Source: RGIG9115 sp045128915 (GTDB taxonomy: Bacteria; Bacillota; Clostridia; UBA1381). From it: a stretch of 64,000 bases of DNA. The stretch lies in assembly GCA_045128915.1 (NCBI GenBank), contig JBGVIT010000036.1, positions 1 through 64,000 of the forward strand, written 5' to 3'. The position numbers and the translations under genes were made by a program. The stretch's first letter is position 1. Every line of letters begins with the position of its first letter. The notes below the pieces were generated by a model. It was not told the DNA's origin. It saw only the letters and a program-made list of their open reading frames with translations, and searched no databases. This document shows positions 36,415 through 44,685 of the stretch, in pieces.

Positions 36415-36678
36415 ATGTTTTCTAAAGAAGTTACAGTCAATAATCAGGTAGGACTTCATGCCAGACCTGCAACATTCTTTATACAGAGAGCTAATGAATT
36501 CAAGTCAAGCATCTGGATTGAAAAGGACGCAAGAAAGGTTAATGCAAAGAGCTTGCTTGGTGTTTTATCACTTGGTATAACAAAAGGCACTACAGTGAAT
36601 ATCCTTGCTGACGGTGCTGACGAAGAAGCAGCAGTTAACAGTCTTGTTGAACTTGTTGAATCAAACTTTGCTGAGTAA
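36415..36678 (+). CDS. ptsH: Phosphocarrier protein HPr / HPr-like
   Basis: An 87-residue HPr-fold protein. His15 lies in GLHARPA, the site phosphorylated by enzyme I for sugar PTS transport. Ser46 lies in NAKSLLGVLSLG, the site of HPr kinase used in carbon catabolite repression with CcpA. Both residues are present, so it can serve both roles, unlike Crh which lacks His15. GGGGGTCA precedes the ATG. No other PTS genes are nearby. Confidence 0.93.
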   Translation: MFSKEVTVNNQVGLHARPATFFIQRANEFKSSIWIEKDARKVNAKSLLGVLSLGITKGTTVNILADGADEEAAVNSLVELVESNFAE

Positions 36679-36684
36679 GAATTT

Positions 36685-36714
36685 ACAGAAGCCTTGCTAA
36701 GAGGCTTCTGTTTT
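36685..36714 (+). terminator. Terminator after HPr
   Basis: ACAGAAGCC (36685-36693) pairs with GGCTTCTGT (36703-36711), followed by TTTT. It starts 6 nt after the HPr stop codon. Confidence 0.8.
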
Positions 36715-36746
36715 ATCTATGTATATTATCGGAAGGAGAGATACTA

Positions 36747-37034
36747 ATGCAGGCTAAAAAGAAAAAACAGTTTACATTCAGAGATAAACCGCTGTTTCGC
36801 TCAGGAAATACTCTCTACTATGGCGAGCCGGGCGAACGATATATGTTACAGCTTGATATTTTGGAAACCAAGAAGGTAAAAGATATTGAATCAGCGTCTA
36901 AGGTAAAAATAAAGCTTATTGCCAATGACGGAAATCTTGATTCACCTCAGGTTTTCCGTGAATCAGAAAGAGAAGATATTTATACAGCGCTTGATATTGG
37001 TCAGTGGTGGTTAAAGACAGCTCTTTCACAATAA
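36747..37034 (+). CDS. Small conserved Clostridia protein of unknown function
   Basis: A 95-residue, soluble, basic protein (MQAKKKKQFTFRDKPLFRSG...) with a predicted beta-strand-rich core (YMLQLDILETKKVKDIESAS; KIKLIANDG) and an acidic-aromatic tail. No membrane segment or known motif is seen. GGAAGGAGAG gives a strong ribosome site. It is flanked by terminators at 36685 and 37047, so it is a single-gene unit. I do not recognise the family. Confidence 0.75.
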   Translation: MQAKKKKQFTFRDKPLFRSGNTLYYGEPGERYMLQLDILETKKVKDIESASKVKIKLIANDGNLDSPQVFRESEREDIYTALDIGQWWLKTALSQ

Positions 37035-37046
37035 TGAGCAATAAAA

Positions 37047-37080
37047 AATACTGAACGAATAATCGTTCAGTATTTTTTTA
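37047..37080. terminator. Bidirectional terminator
   Basis: AATACTGAACGA (37047-37058) pairs perfectly with TCGTTCAGTATT (37063-37074), with A-rich sequence on the left and TTTTTT on the right. It serves both the plus-strand gene at 36747 and the minus-strand epimerase gene ending at 37081. Confidence 0.9.
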
Positions 37081-37947
37081 TTATAATGATTTGAAAAATG
37101 TAAGCATATTCTTTGCCTGCTTATCTATTGATGCCTCTGATGTATCATCTATCAGGTCACGCCATACATAGATTGCATCGCCTACCTCGCCGCCTGCAAC
37201 TACAAATGGCTCTGCTACTATTCTGCCCTTGAAATCAACATCACGAAGCGCCGCAAAAATTTCTTTCCAATCAATATGGCCATAGCCGTTACCGGGAGCT
37301 GTTCTGTTGTTTTCACCAACATGAAGTCCTACAAGCTTGCTTCCTGCTGTTCTGATTGCATCGCCCATGTTGTCCTCTTCTATGTTCATGTGATAGGTGT
37401 CAAGAAGAATACCAACATTGTCACAATCAACTCTGTTTACGTAGTCAAGCGCTTGCTTTGCAGTATTTACGATAATACCCTCAAAACGATTAACCGCTTC
37501 AATTCCGTATGTAATTCCGTATTCTGCAGCTCTTTTACCAAGCATTTTCATGTTCTTTACGCTGTTTTCTCTTGCTCTTTCAACATCTACTACATCAGGA
37601 ACACCCCAACCTGCGTAGCTTACGCCTGAAAGGATTTTACCGTCCATTTTATGAATTCTGTCGATGATGTTGCCAAGATACTCAATGCCTGCTTTCTGGA
37701 CATTTTCATCAAGAGATGCTATGTCGTACTTTTTATCAAGGCCGAGGCTATATGTAAGCTCTATATTGTATTCCTTTGCCACCGCTTTAAGTTCTTCCAT
37801 GCGTGCATCTGACATATTAAGAAGCGCCTGCGCCTGAAACTCAAGCACATCAAAACCAAGCTCTGCGGCTTTTTTTATGTATTTGGCATGGTCGGCTTCC
37901 CAGGTATTAACCCAGAAATTCATAAAAATTCCATACTTGTTATCCAT
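37081..37947 (-). CDS. Ketose 3-epimerase (D-allulose/tagatose 3-epimerase family)
   Basis: A 288-residue TIM-barrel isomerase. The four metal ligands of the D-psicose/tagatose 3-epimerase family are at the expected places: E150 (GIEAVNRFE), D183 (LLDTYHMNIEE), H209 (GLHVGENNR) and E246 (VAEPFVV). GENNRTAPGNGYGHIDW is the family's substrate-loop motif. It converts ketohexoses or ketopentoses at C3 (for example fructose/allulose or ribulose/xylulose). It follows the D-lyxose isomerase gene by 15 nt, so the pair links a rare aldose to a common ketose in two steps. Confidence 0.88.
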   Translation of the reverse strand: MDNKYGIFMNFWVNTWEADHAKYIKKAAELGFDVLEFQAQALLNMSDARMEELKAVAKEYNIELTYSLGLDKKYDIASLDENVQKAGIEYLGNIIDRIHKMDGKILSGVSYAGWGVPDVVDVERARENSVKNMKMLGKRAAEYGITYGIEAVNRFEGIIVNTAKQALDYVNRVDCDNVGILLDTYHMNIEEDNMGDAIRTAGSKLVGLHVGENNRTAPGNGYGHIDWKEIFAALRDVDFKGRIVAEPFVVAGGEVGDAIYVWRDLIDDTSEASIDKQAKNMLTFFKSL

Positions 37948-37962
37948 TTGGGTTACCTCCTA

Positions 37963-38634
37963 TCAATACTCGTTTACAAGACGTCTGTACATAGGCTCGT
38001 CTTCTACAACTTCGCTGAAACGTCCGGACGGCTCTGCAAAGATATTGTCATTATTATCGTCATTTACCTTTGAAACCTCGCCCACAACTAAGTCGCCTGC
38101 ACCTGTCTTTGCCCAGAATCTGTGATAGATATATGGAGTAAGAGTGATGCTTGCACCTGGTTCTACTTCGATTATTTCTTCAGGCTTATATGTATATTTC
38201 TTTGCGTCCATTAATACTTCTACCGGCGTTTCCATATCTGGCTTGTCCGCTGCATTTCTCTGACAAACCTGAACACAAAGTATGCCTCCGCCACGATTTA
38301 TAATATCTTCTGTTTTATCAATATGATAGTGCATAGGTATCTCCTGACAGTTGCCGTCTTTAAGGAGAATATACTTTTCACAATATGTAATTGTTTCTTC
38401 CGGTCTTTTAATATCTCCGTTACGAACTGTAAATAGAACAGCGCCGGTTTTTGAAAAGTCGCCCTTGCCAAAATCTGTTACGTCCCAACCGAGCATTGTA
38501 CTTTTAATAAGCTCATCGCCCTCGCCGCTCCAATCGTCTGCAGCTCTTCTTGCAAAGGGTGGCAAAGTGATAAGTCTTTTTGATAAAAGGTCTTCTGCCC
38601 ATTTGATAGCATTATTGATTTCGCTTCGTTTCAT
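37963..38634 (-). CDS. D-lyxose/D-mannose-type ketol isomerase (cupin)
   Basis: A 223-residue protein of the D-lyxose isomerase family (PF07385). The cupin metal site is visible as MHYHIDKTEDIINRGGG, and a second His is in TPYIYHRFWAKTG. YCEKYILLKDGNCQEIP is typical of the family. It interconverts D-lyxose and D-xylulose, or D-mannose and D-fructose. It is the first gene of a two-gene operon with the 3-epimerase. The TATAAT box and phased direct repeats upstream suggest activator control. Confidence 0.87.
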   Translation of the reverse strand: MKRSEINNAIKWAEDLLSKRLITLPPFARRAADDWSGEGDELIKSTMLGWDVTDFGKGDFSKTGAVLFTVRNGDIKRPEETITYCEKYILLKDGNCQEIPMHYHIDKTEDIINRGGGILCVQVCQRNAADKPDMETPVEVLMDAKKYTYKPEEIIEVEPGASITLTPYIYHRFWAKTGAGDLVVGEVSKVNDDNNDNIFAEPSGRFSEVVEDEPMYRRLVNEY

Positions 38635-38684
38635 TATAACAACTCCTTACTGATTTTTTGGATACTATAACCCATTGTGTATTA

Positions 38685-38751
38685 ATTATACCACACATTT
38701 CAGGATAATTGTTACAAATTCTTACTGACTTTTATCGAATTCTTACTGACT
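38685..38751 (-). promoter_or_regulatory. Lyxose isomerase/epimerase promoter with helix-phased direct repeats
   Basis: On the minus strand AGTCAGTAAGAATT occurs twice (38738-38751 and 38717-38730) with a period of exactly 21 bp, two DNA turns. The proximal copy ends ~4 nt before the -35 position (AACAAT, poor), and TATAAT lies at 38685-38690. A partial third copy TCAGTAAG overlaps the ribosome site at 38646-38653. This is a typical activator-dependent layout for AraC- or OmpR-type proteins; the regulator is not identified. Confidence 0.7.
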
Positions 38752-38759
38752 ATTATGTA

Positions 38760-38972
38760 TTATTCTTTTTCTTCTATCAGCACAAAACGCGGTACTTTTT
38801 TGCCATTATGCTCTACTTCTTCATTCCACATATGAGCAGGTCTTACCCATATTCCACACTCACCGTAAAGAGCTTTATAAACCACCATTTTTTCCAATGT
38901 TTCCGAATGTGTTGCAATTTCTAAAAGCTCGTATTTATTGCCTTTAAAATGCTGATAAATGCCTTTTTTCAT
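38760..38972 (-). CDS. DUF1653 protein
   Basis: A 70-residue protein matching the DUF1653 pattern (GIYQHFKGNKYELLEIATHS; VVYKALYGECGIWVRP; FVLIEEKE). It is small, soluble and SH3-like by length; the function of the family is unknown. The ATG at 38972 follows AAGGGTGG. An open frame extends upstream to 39044 but runs through a terminator hairpin, so the longer start is rejected. Confidence 0.85.
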   Translation of the reverse strand: MKKGIYQHFKGNKYELLEIATHSETLEKMVVYKALYGECGIWVRPAHMWNEEVEHNGKKVPRFVLIEEKE

Positions 38973-38992
38973 ATATACCACCCTTAACTTAA

Positions 38993-39022
38993 ATGCGGAG
39001 TGCCCCTTAGGACACTCCGCAT
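38993..39022 (-). terminator. Terminator after the 1879-residue surface protein
   Basis: ATGCGGAGTG (38993-39002) pairs perfectly with CACTCCGCAT (39013-39022). On the minus strand it is followed by TTTAAGTT. It starts 12 nt after the gene stop at 39034. Confidence 0.75.
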
Positions 39023-39033
39023 AATTATTTTGA

Positions 39034-42000
39034 TTATTCGCCAAAGTAACGGAAGAGGAATGTTACAATCTGACCGCGTACGCATGATGCGTCAGGTCCG
39101 AATACATCTTCTGCCAATCCGTTTGTAATGCCGTTTGCAACTGCCCATGCTACTGCATCACCGTAGTATGCATCTGCTGTAACATCAGCAAATGCTGATT
39201 CTCCTGCTTCTGCTGCAGCTTTTGCAAGTCTGAAGAGGAATGTTACTGTCTGAGCACGTGTTACAAGTGCATCAGGGCTGAATGTTGAATCTGATGTTCC
39301 TGATGTGATACCGTTTGCTACTGCCCATGCTACTGCCTTTTCGTAGTAGCTTCCGCCTTCTACGTCTGCAAATGCGCCTGCAGCTTCAACTTCAGGACTT
39401 CCTGCTGCTCTCCAGAGGAATGTTACCATCTGACCTCTTGTACAATCAGCTTCAGGTCCGAATGAATCATCGCTGAGACCGGTTGTAATACCCTTTTCTA
39501 CCGCCCACTTAACAGGAGCTGCGTAGTATGTGTTATCATATACGTCCTTGAACTGACCTGATGCTACCGGTGTTTCAGGTTCAACCGGCTGTTCTGGCTG
39601 TTCAGGTTCTTCGGGCTGTTCGGGATCTGTGGGTTCGTCTTTTGCTTCTTCGTACTCAACTTCAACTGTTACACCGCCCTTAGGCATTACGAATGAAAGT
39701 GTTCCGTCTGCATTCTCTGTAAGCTCGACTTCATTGCCGTTCTTATCAAGAATCTTAACTTCCTTAACTTCCTTGCCCTCTACTTCGTTAACTGTTACCT
39801 TAACCTTAGTGCCAGGACGAGCTGAACTTGTGCTGAGCTTAACTGCACCCTTAGAATCAGAGCTTACAGTTACCTTATTAGATGATGCTCCGCTGCTTCC
39901 GCCAACGCCGATTGGGTTCTTGGGAGTTACTGTTGATTCTCCTGACTGTGTGCTGCCTATACCGTTGATAGCTTCAACCTTAATTTTATATTCTGTGCCG
40001 TTTGTAAGGCCTGTTACAGTGTAGGTTGTCTGTGAACCGTCAACTGTTGCTACGAGAGTGCCATCTACATAAATCTTATAGCTTGTAATAGCTGAACCGT
40101 TTGCATTAGCTGAAAGTGCAACTGTTGCCTGACCATTACCTGCAGATACGCTTGGTGCCTCTGCGAATGATGGAGCTGTTGCAGGAACTGCTACTGCATT
40201 TGATGTGATTTCACCTGTATAGGTATCACCCTTTGCTACGAGCTTAGCTGTAATTGAGCATCCCTTGTCTGCATCCTGAACTGTATATGTTGTTCCGTTT
40301 GCATTTTCAATAACTTCGCCATTTCTGAGCCATACTATATCATAGTTTTCAGCTGCAGGAGCGCCTTCTACTGTTAATGTGATTTCTGATGTACCTGCAA
40401 GTGTTGCTGTACCTGTAAGAGCTGTCTTACCAACTACTACTGCTGAGCTTTCGATTGTGCCCTCGTAGTTACCTGTTGATGTTACTGCTACTGTAATTTC
40501 TGCATCAGCATCTGCAGCCTGAACTGTGTATGTTGTTCCGGTTGCTTCTGCAATAGCTTCGCCGTTCTTCTTCCACTGATATGCAAGTGTACCACCTGCA
40601 GGAGCATTTGCTGTGAGAACTGTATTTTCTGCGATTGTTGCTTCGCTTGCAGAAATTGTTACAACGCCTGTGTAAGCTGCAGGGTTGATTGCAAATGTTG
40701 TAGTAAGTGTACCTGAGTAGTTACCCTTACCTGTTACTGTTATAGTAGCTGTTCCTGCATTTGTGTTATCTGCATAAGCTACTTCATAATCATTTGTTGA
40801 TGAAAGAATCTTTGTTCCCCACTTAACATCAAATCCAGGTGTTAAAGCTGAACCTGTGTATGTGTAGCCATCAGCTGCAAGACCTGCGAATGCAAAGTCT
40901 GTATCGTTAAGAGCCTTAGCTGTGATTGTGAAAGTCTTTGTTACTGTACCTGAGTAGTTGCCCTTAGCTGTTACTGTTATAGTAGCTGTACCTGCGTTTG
41001 TATTAGCTGTATAAGCTACATCATAGTCTGTTGAAGCGTTAAGAGCTGATGTTACCTGAGGCTTAATTTCTTCGCCTGTGAATTCCTTGTTTTCAAGGTC
41101 GAATGTAAAGTCTGCGTCTGTTACTGTTTTAGGTTCTACTGTGTACTCGATTGCAAGGTCTGTTGCAGCCTCGAAGTTTGTATCTGCTGCCTTTGTAGCT
41201 GTAATAGTTACAGTACCTATCTTAAGGAATGTTGCTGACCATGTTGTATCATTTACCTTTGAAAGTGCTACAACTGTGGGATCTGAGCTTGTAAGGTTAA
41301 ATGCACCTGTACCGCTACCGCCACCGAGAACGATTTCTACAGCTTCTTTTGAATAAGGCTTTGTGATGTTCTGGTCTGCACCATCGATTGTAAGAGCTGC
41401 CTGGAGCTGCTTTGTAATCTTCGCATTTTCGAAGTTGAAGATTGAATTAACTGTGTAGTTATCCTTATCAGCACCGGTAAGTGCAATACCATCAAGCTCA
41501 ACAGTATATGTTCCAACTGCTGCACTTGCGTAATCGCCAGCTTCAACTGCTGTCATATCAACTGCTACATCATCCTGACCTACAACACCTGTAAGACCAA
41601 GTGTACCTGTGATGGTGCCTGCTGTTGTTGTTTCGTCATATACCTTTGTGATTACAACGTCACCTGCTGTTACTGTAAGTGCCTTAGCAGTAATTGTAAG
41701 AGCGGCTGTTGTTGTTCCCACGTGACCGGGGATTGAAGGATTCTGTGTATCAGGTGTGTTGTCCTCGTAGTTTGCAGTTATTGTATATGTACCTGCATTC
41801 TTCGGAGCATCGGTTGTTGGACCGTACTGTGTTCCGTTTGTTCCTTCATATGTATATGTCCATGTGTAGCCGTCTGCAGGCTGAGCTGCATAGCTACCCT
41901 GAACTGTGTAATCCTGACCATACTCTTTTGTTATGTCAGCAAGAGTAATTTCAACTGTTGTCTTGTTCTTGAACAAGAAGTTAACTGTTACGTCAGCATC

Positions 42001-44673
42001 TTCATAGTTCTGTGTTGAAACTGTTACAACAACTGAATCAGTTGCATCTGCAGCCTGAGCTGTTGCTACTGTAAGGTTAAGACTTGTTCCGTCAATGCCT
42101 TCGCCGTTCTTCTTAGCAAAGTTACCTTCTGTCTTAACTGCGTATGTTGCATTGCCTGCATCTGCAGGGATTCCTGTAATGATGTTCGCAAGGTTGAAGC
42201 TATAATCCTTTGAACCCTGAACAACACTGTCAGCGAGCAATGTCTGTACAGCTGATGCTGCAAGAGTAGGAGCTGCTGCCTTTGTTATGTTACCCTTTGC
42301 AGAAACTGCAGTTGATGAAAGTGTATAGTTCTTAGCCTTTGCTGTGTTTGCAAGTGCTACTGTTGCTGTTACGTCAATATCATTTGCAACGTTCTTATCT
42401 GCAAATGTTGCAGCTGATACTGTATAGTCTGTGCCGAATTCAAGAGTTTCACCGTTCTTAAGTCCTGTAAATGTTACTGCTGTGATAGCACCTTCTGTAT
42501 TACCATTATACTGCTTAGAAGTTACTGTTGCGCCTGAAGGAGCGATTTCAGCAGGAGTAATTTTCCAATATCCGTATGTTGAGCCTGTGTAGTTGCCCTG
42601 ACCGTTAACCTTAACTGTGTAGTTATCAGCCTGAACATTTGTTCCGCCAACTACTGCAGCATCTACCGCAAAGTCGCCTGTTATAAGACCTGCAACCCCT
42701 GCAACGTCAGGAGTAATCTCAAGACCTGTGTATGTTACACTAAGAGGAGCCTGAGCTGTTGTTTCAGCTTCTGTTCCGTCTATATCCAATGAAACAACGT
42801 AGCCTTCGATTGACTTAGGCTCAATTACTACTGTAAATTCATCAGTACCCTTATAATCGTTGTCTTCATATGTTACCTTTACAACATATGTGCCAACATT
42901 GGTAATCTTACCGAGAGGAACGATAGCAGTTGCTGAGCCGTCCATAACCTGAACCTCACTTGCTGTAAGCGCCTGACCGCCAACCTTTGCCTTTGCGGCA
43001 AACATTGTCTTGTCAATAGTATAACCGTCAGGTGTGTATGTTCCTGTTGCTGTCTTACCATCTAATGTAAGGCCTGAGGGCTGAGTTTTCCATTCAATTA
43101 CAGCCTCTTCCTTGTCGATGATTGTAACTAATACTGAGCCAGTATAGTTTTCGTAGTTATCCATGCCTGAAGCTATGTAGTAAAGTGTTTTTCCTACTGT
43201 TATATCAGCGATAGCTGCAATAGCATCTTCACCAGAAGCTTTTGTTGCATAAGAATTATCTGTGTACCATTCGATATCAGCGGTTACCTTTTCGCTGTTA
43301 ACACCTGTAAGTTCAGCTGTTGTTGGGAGCTGATTGTATTTTGCGGTGTATTTCTTTGTAAAGGTTGCCATACCTGCTGTGATACTAACCTTCTTAATAT
43401 CCCACTGGATTGAAAGGTCAGTTGCGTTCTTTGTTGTATCCCAAACTGTGTTTGCCTTATCATTAAGGGTTGCTGTTGTAGTATATGTTCCTGCACTTGT
43501 AGCCTTTAAGTCGCCGCCAAGTGTATAATATTCTTCATCACCTGCATTAATAGGAGCGTCCTGTTCAGCGCCTGTGTATGCAAGGTTATCTCTGTATGAA
43601 GGTGCATCTACTTCGTAGGGGTTAACTGTGATGTTAACGTCTGCTGTGTATTTGCCGTATGTTACTGTCCATTTTGTGTCAGAAACAACAAGCTTTGTTG
43701 CAGTATCAACTACTACTTCGTTTGTAATATCCTCAGTTGATTCATCATCATATACAGCTTCAACTACCATACCTGCCTTATCAAAGGTGTCAAAAGCAGT
43801 ATATGTTGTCTTTGTAGGATTAGCCGCAATCTCAATCTTGTCGATTGACTTCTTAACTGTTACTTTAAACTCGCTTGTGCAGCCGTTGTATGAACCTACA
43901 AGTGTGTTTTCACCAACTACAAGACCGTTTGAAGGAAGTTCAACTGTAAAGTCGCTCCATTCAGGACTTGCAGAATCATATGTATTAGCTGCGCCTGATG
44001 CATCAATATAATCAAATGATGCAATCATGTCTTTGATTTCTTCAGCAGTTGTATCCTTATAAATATCACCGCTTACTGCGCCGATTGAAATTGCAGGAGC
44101 TTCAACTATTGTAAACTGTTTGTCCGACGCATCACCTAAAACTGTCTTGTCACCCTCGTAACTACCTAATACCTTAATTGAATTAAGGTCTTCCTGAGTT
44201 AATGCTTGAGTTGCTGTAAATCTAACTCTTAACAAGCTTCCTGATGGTTTGATTGCTCTATCTCCATATTCATCTTCTTCACCCAAGATACCACCGCTGG
44301 CAGCCCAAGATGCTTTAACAACACCAGTGCCTCTATTCGGGTTCCAATCAGGTGCGGTATCTCTATCACCCTTTGCAGGTTCAGACATTTTAGTTGAATC
44401 AAATCCAATCAAAATATCATAAGCAATCAAAGTATTTTCATATACCGTAGGATTGCCAGCAAAATTTAAGAAAGCGAAAAACTTACTTCCTGACTCAACA
44501 CTACTAATAGGGTTATTACCATTTGCATCACTTGTAAACTTGAAGGATAAATAAATAGTGTTATCATTAGTTCCTTGTGCTATAGTTGCCGCTGAAGCCG
44601 GTGTATATACCAAGCTTAAGATCATTGCAAGCGACAAGCTAAGTGACAAAATCTTTTTCATAATTTGCTTCAT
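39034..44673 (-). CDS. Giant SLH-anchored Ig-repeat surface protein with cohesin-like N-terminus
   Basis: 1879 residues, signal peptide ending TPASA. Residues ~35-185 resemble a cohesin (FLNFAGNPTVYENTLIAYDI; ...GSLLRVRFTA). Then come ~1350 residues of bacterial Ig-like, MBG and YDG-type repeats, including NAGTATITVTAKGNYSGTVT twice at close spacing. A fibronectin-III-like domain follows (~1510-1590, TVTGLTNGTEYKIKVEAING), then a KVKVTVNE-type beta domain. A Pro/Glu linker precedes three SLH repeats at the C-terminus (CTRGQMVTFLWR, VTRAQTVTFLFR, CVRGQIVTFLFR). It should project far from the wall. GGAGGAG precedes the ATG. It follows the dockerin gene by 12 nt. Adhesion, display or S-layer building are possible; no enzyme motif is present. 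Confidence 0.85.
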   Translation of the reverse strand: MKQIMKKILSLSLSLAMILSLVYTPASAATIAQGTNDNTIYLSFKFTSDANGNNPISSVESGSKFFAFLNFAGNPTVYENTLIAYDILIGFDSTKMSEPAKGDRDTAPDWNPNRGTGVVKASWAASGGILGEEDEYGDRAIKPSGSLLRVRFTATQALTQEDLNSIKVLGSYEGDKTVLGDASDKQFTIVEAPAISIGAVSGDIYKDTTAEEIKDMIASFDYIDASGAANTYDSASPEWSDFTVELPSNGLVVGENTLVGSYNGCTSEFKVTVKKSIDKIEIAANPTKTTYTAFDTFDKAGMVVEAVYDDESTEDITNEVVVDTATKLVVSDTKWTVTYGKYTADVNITVNPYEVDAPSYRDNLAYTGAEQDAPINAGDEEYYTLGGDLKATSAGTYTTTATLNDKANTVWDTTKNATDLSIQWDIKKVSITAGMATFTKKYTAKYNQLPTTAELTGVNSEKVTADIEWYTDNSYATKASGEDAIAAIADITVGKTLYYIASGMDNYENYTGSVLVTIIDKEEAVIEWKTQPSGLTLDGKTATGTYTPDGYTIDKTMFAAKAKVGGQALTASEVQVMDGSATAIVPLGKITNVGTYVVKVTYEDNDYKGTDEFTVVIEPKSIEGYVVSLDIDGTEAETTAQAPLSVTYTGLEITPDVAGVAGLITGDFAVDAAVVGGTNVQADNYTVKVNGQGNYTGSTYGYWKITPAEIAPSGATVTSKQYNGNTEGAITAVTFTGLKNGETLEFGTDYTVSAATFADKNVANDIDVTATVALANTAKAKNYTLSSTAVSAKGNITKAAAPTLAASAVQTLLADSVVQGSKDYSFNLANIITGIPADAGNATYAVKTEGNFAKKNGEGIDGTSLNLTVATAQAADATDSVVVTVSTQNYEDADVTVNFLFKNKTTVEITLADITKEYGQDYTVQGSYAAQPADGYTWTYTYEGTNGTQYGPTTDAPKNAGTYTITANYEDNTPDTQNPSIPGHVGTTTAALTITAKALTVTAGDVVITKVYDETTTAGTITGTLGLTGVVGQDDVAVDMTAVEAGDYASAAVGTYTVELDGIALTGADKDNYTVNSIFNFENAKITKQLQAALTIDGADQNITKPYSKEAVEIVLGGGSGTGAFNLTSSDPTVVALSKVNDTTWSATFLKIGTVTITATKAADTNFEAATDLAIEYTVEPKTVTDADFTFDLENKEFTGEEIKPQVTSALNASTDYDVAYTANTNAGTATITVTAKGNYSGTVTKTFTITAKALNDTDFAFAGLAADGYTYTGSALTPGFDVKWGTKILSSTNDYEVAYADNTNAGTATITVTGKGNYSGTLTTTFAINPAAYTGVVTISASEATIAENTVLTANAPAGGTLAYQWKKNGEAIAEATGTTYTVQAADADAEITVAVTSTGNYEGTIESSAVVVGKTALTGTATLAGTSEITLTVEGAPAAENYDIVWLRNGEVIENANGTTYTVQDADKGCSITAKLVAKGDTYTGEITSNAVAVPATAPSFAEAPSVSAGNGQATVALSANANGSAITSYKIYVDGTLVATVDGSQTTYTVTGLTNGTEYKIKVEAINGIGSTQSGESTVTPKNPIGVGGSSGASSNKVTVSSDSKGAVKLSTSSARPGTKVKVTVNEVEGKEVKEVKILDKNGNEVELTENADGTLSFVMPKGGVTVEVEYEEAKDEPTDPEQPEEPEQPEQPVEPETPVASGQFKDVYDNTYYAAPVKWAVEKGITTGLSDDSFGPEADCTRGQMVTFLWRAAGSPEVEAAGAFADVEGGSYYEKAVAWAVANGITSGTSDSTFSPDALVTRAQTVTFLFRLAKAAAEAGESAFADVTADAYYGDAVAWAVANGITNGLAEDVFGPDASCVRGQIVTFLFRYFGE

Positions 44674-44685
44674 TTTAGCTCCTCC

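Noticed and set aside
38973..39044. Longer start for the DUF1653 protein
   Set aside because: The extra 24 codons run through a perfect terminator hairpin and are not part of the family; AAGGGTGG marks the internal ATG.
41078..44011. Several open frames of 60-130 codons on the plus strand across the giant surface gene
   Set aside because: Biased Ala/Thr/Val codons of the repeats keep the reverse frame open. Their proteins are Val/Ser-rich, unlike any family, and lack start signals.
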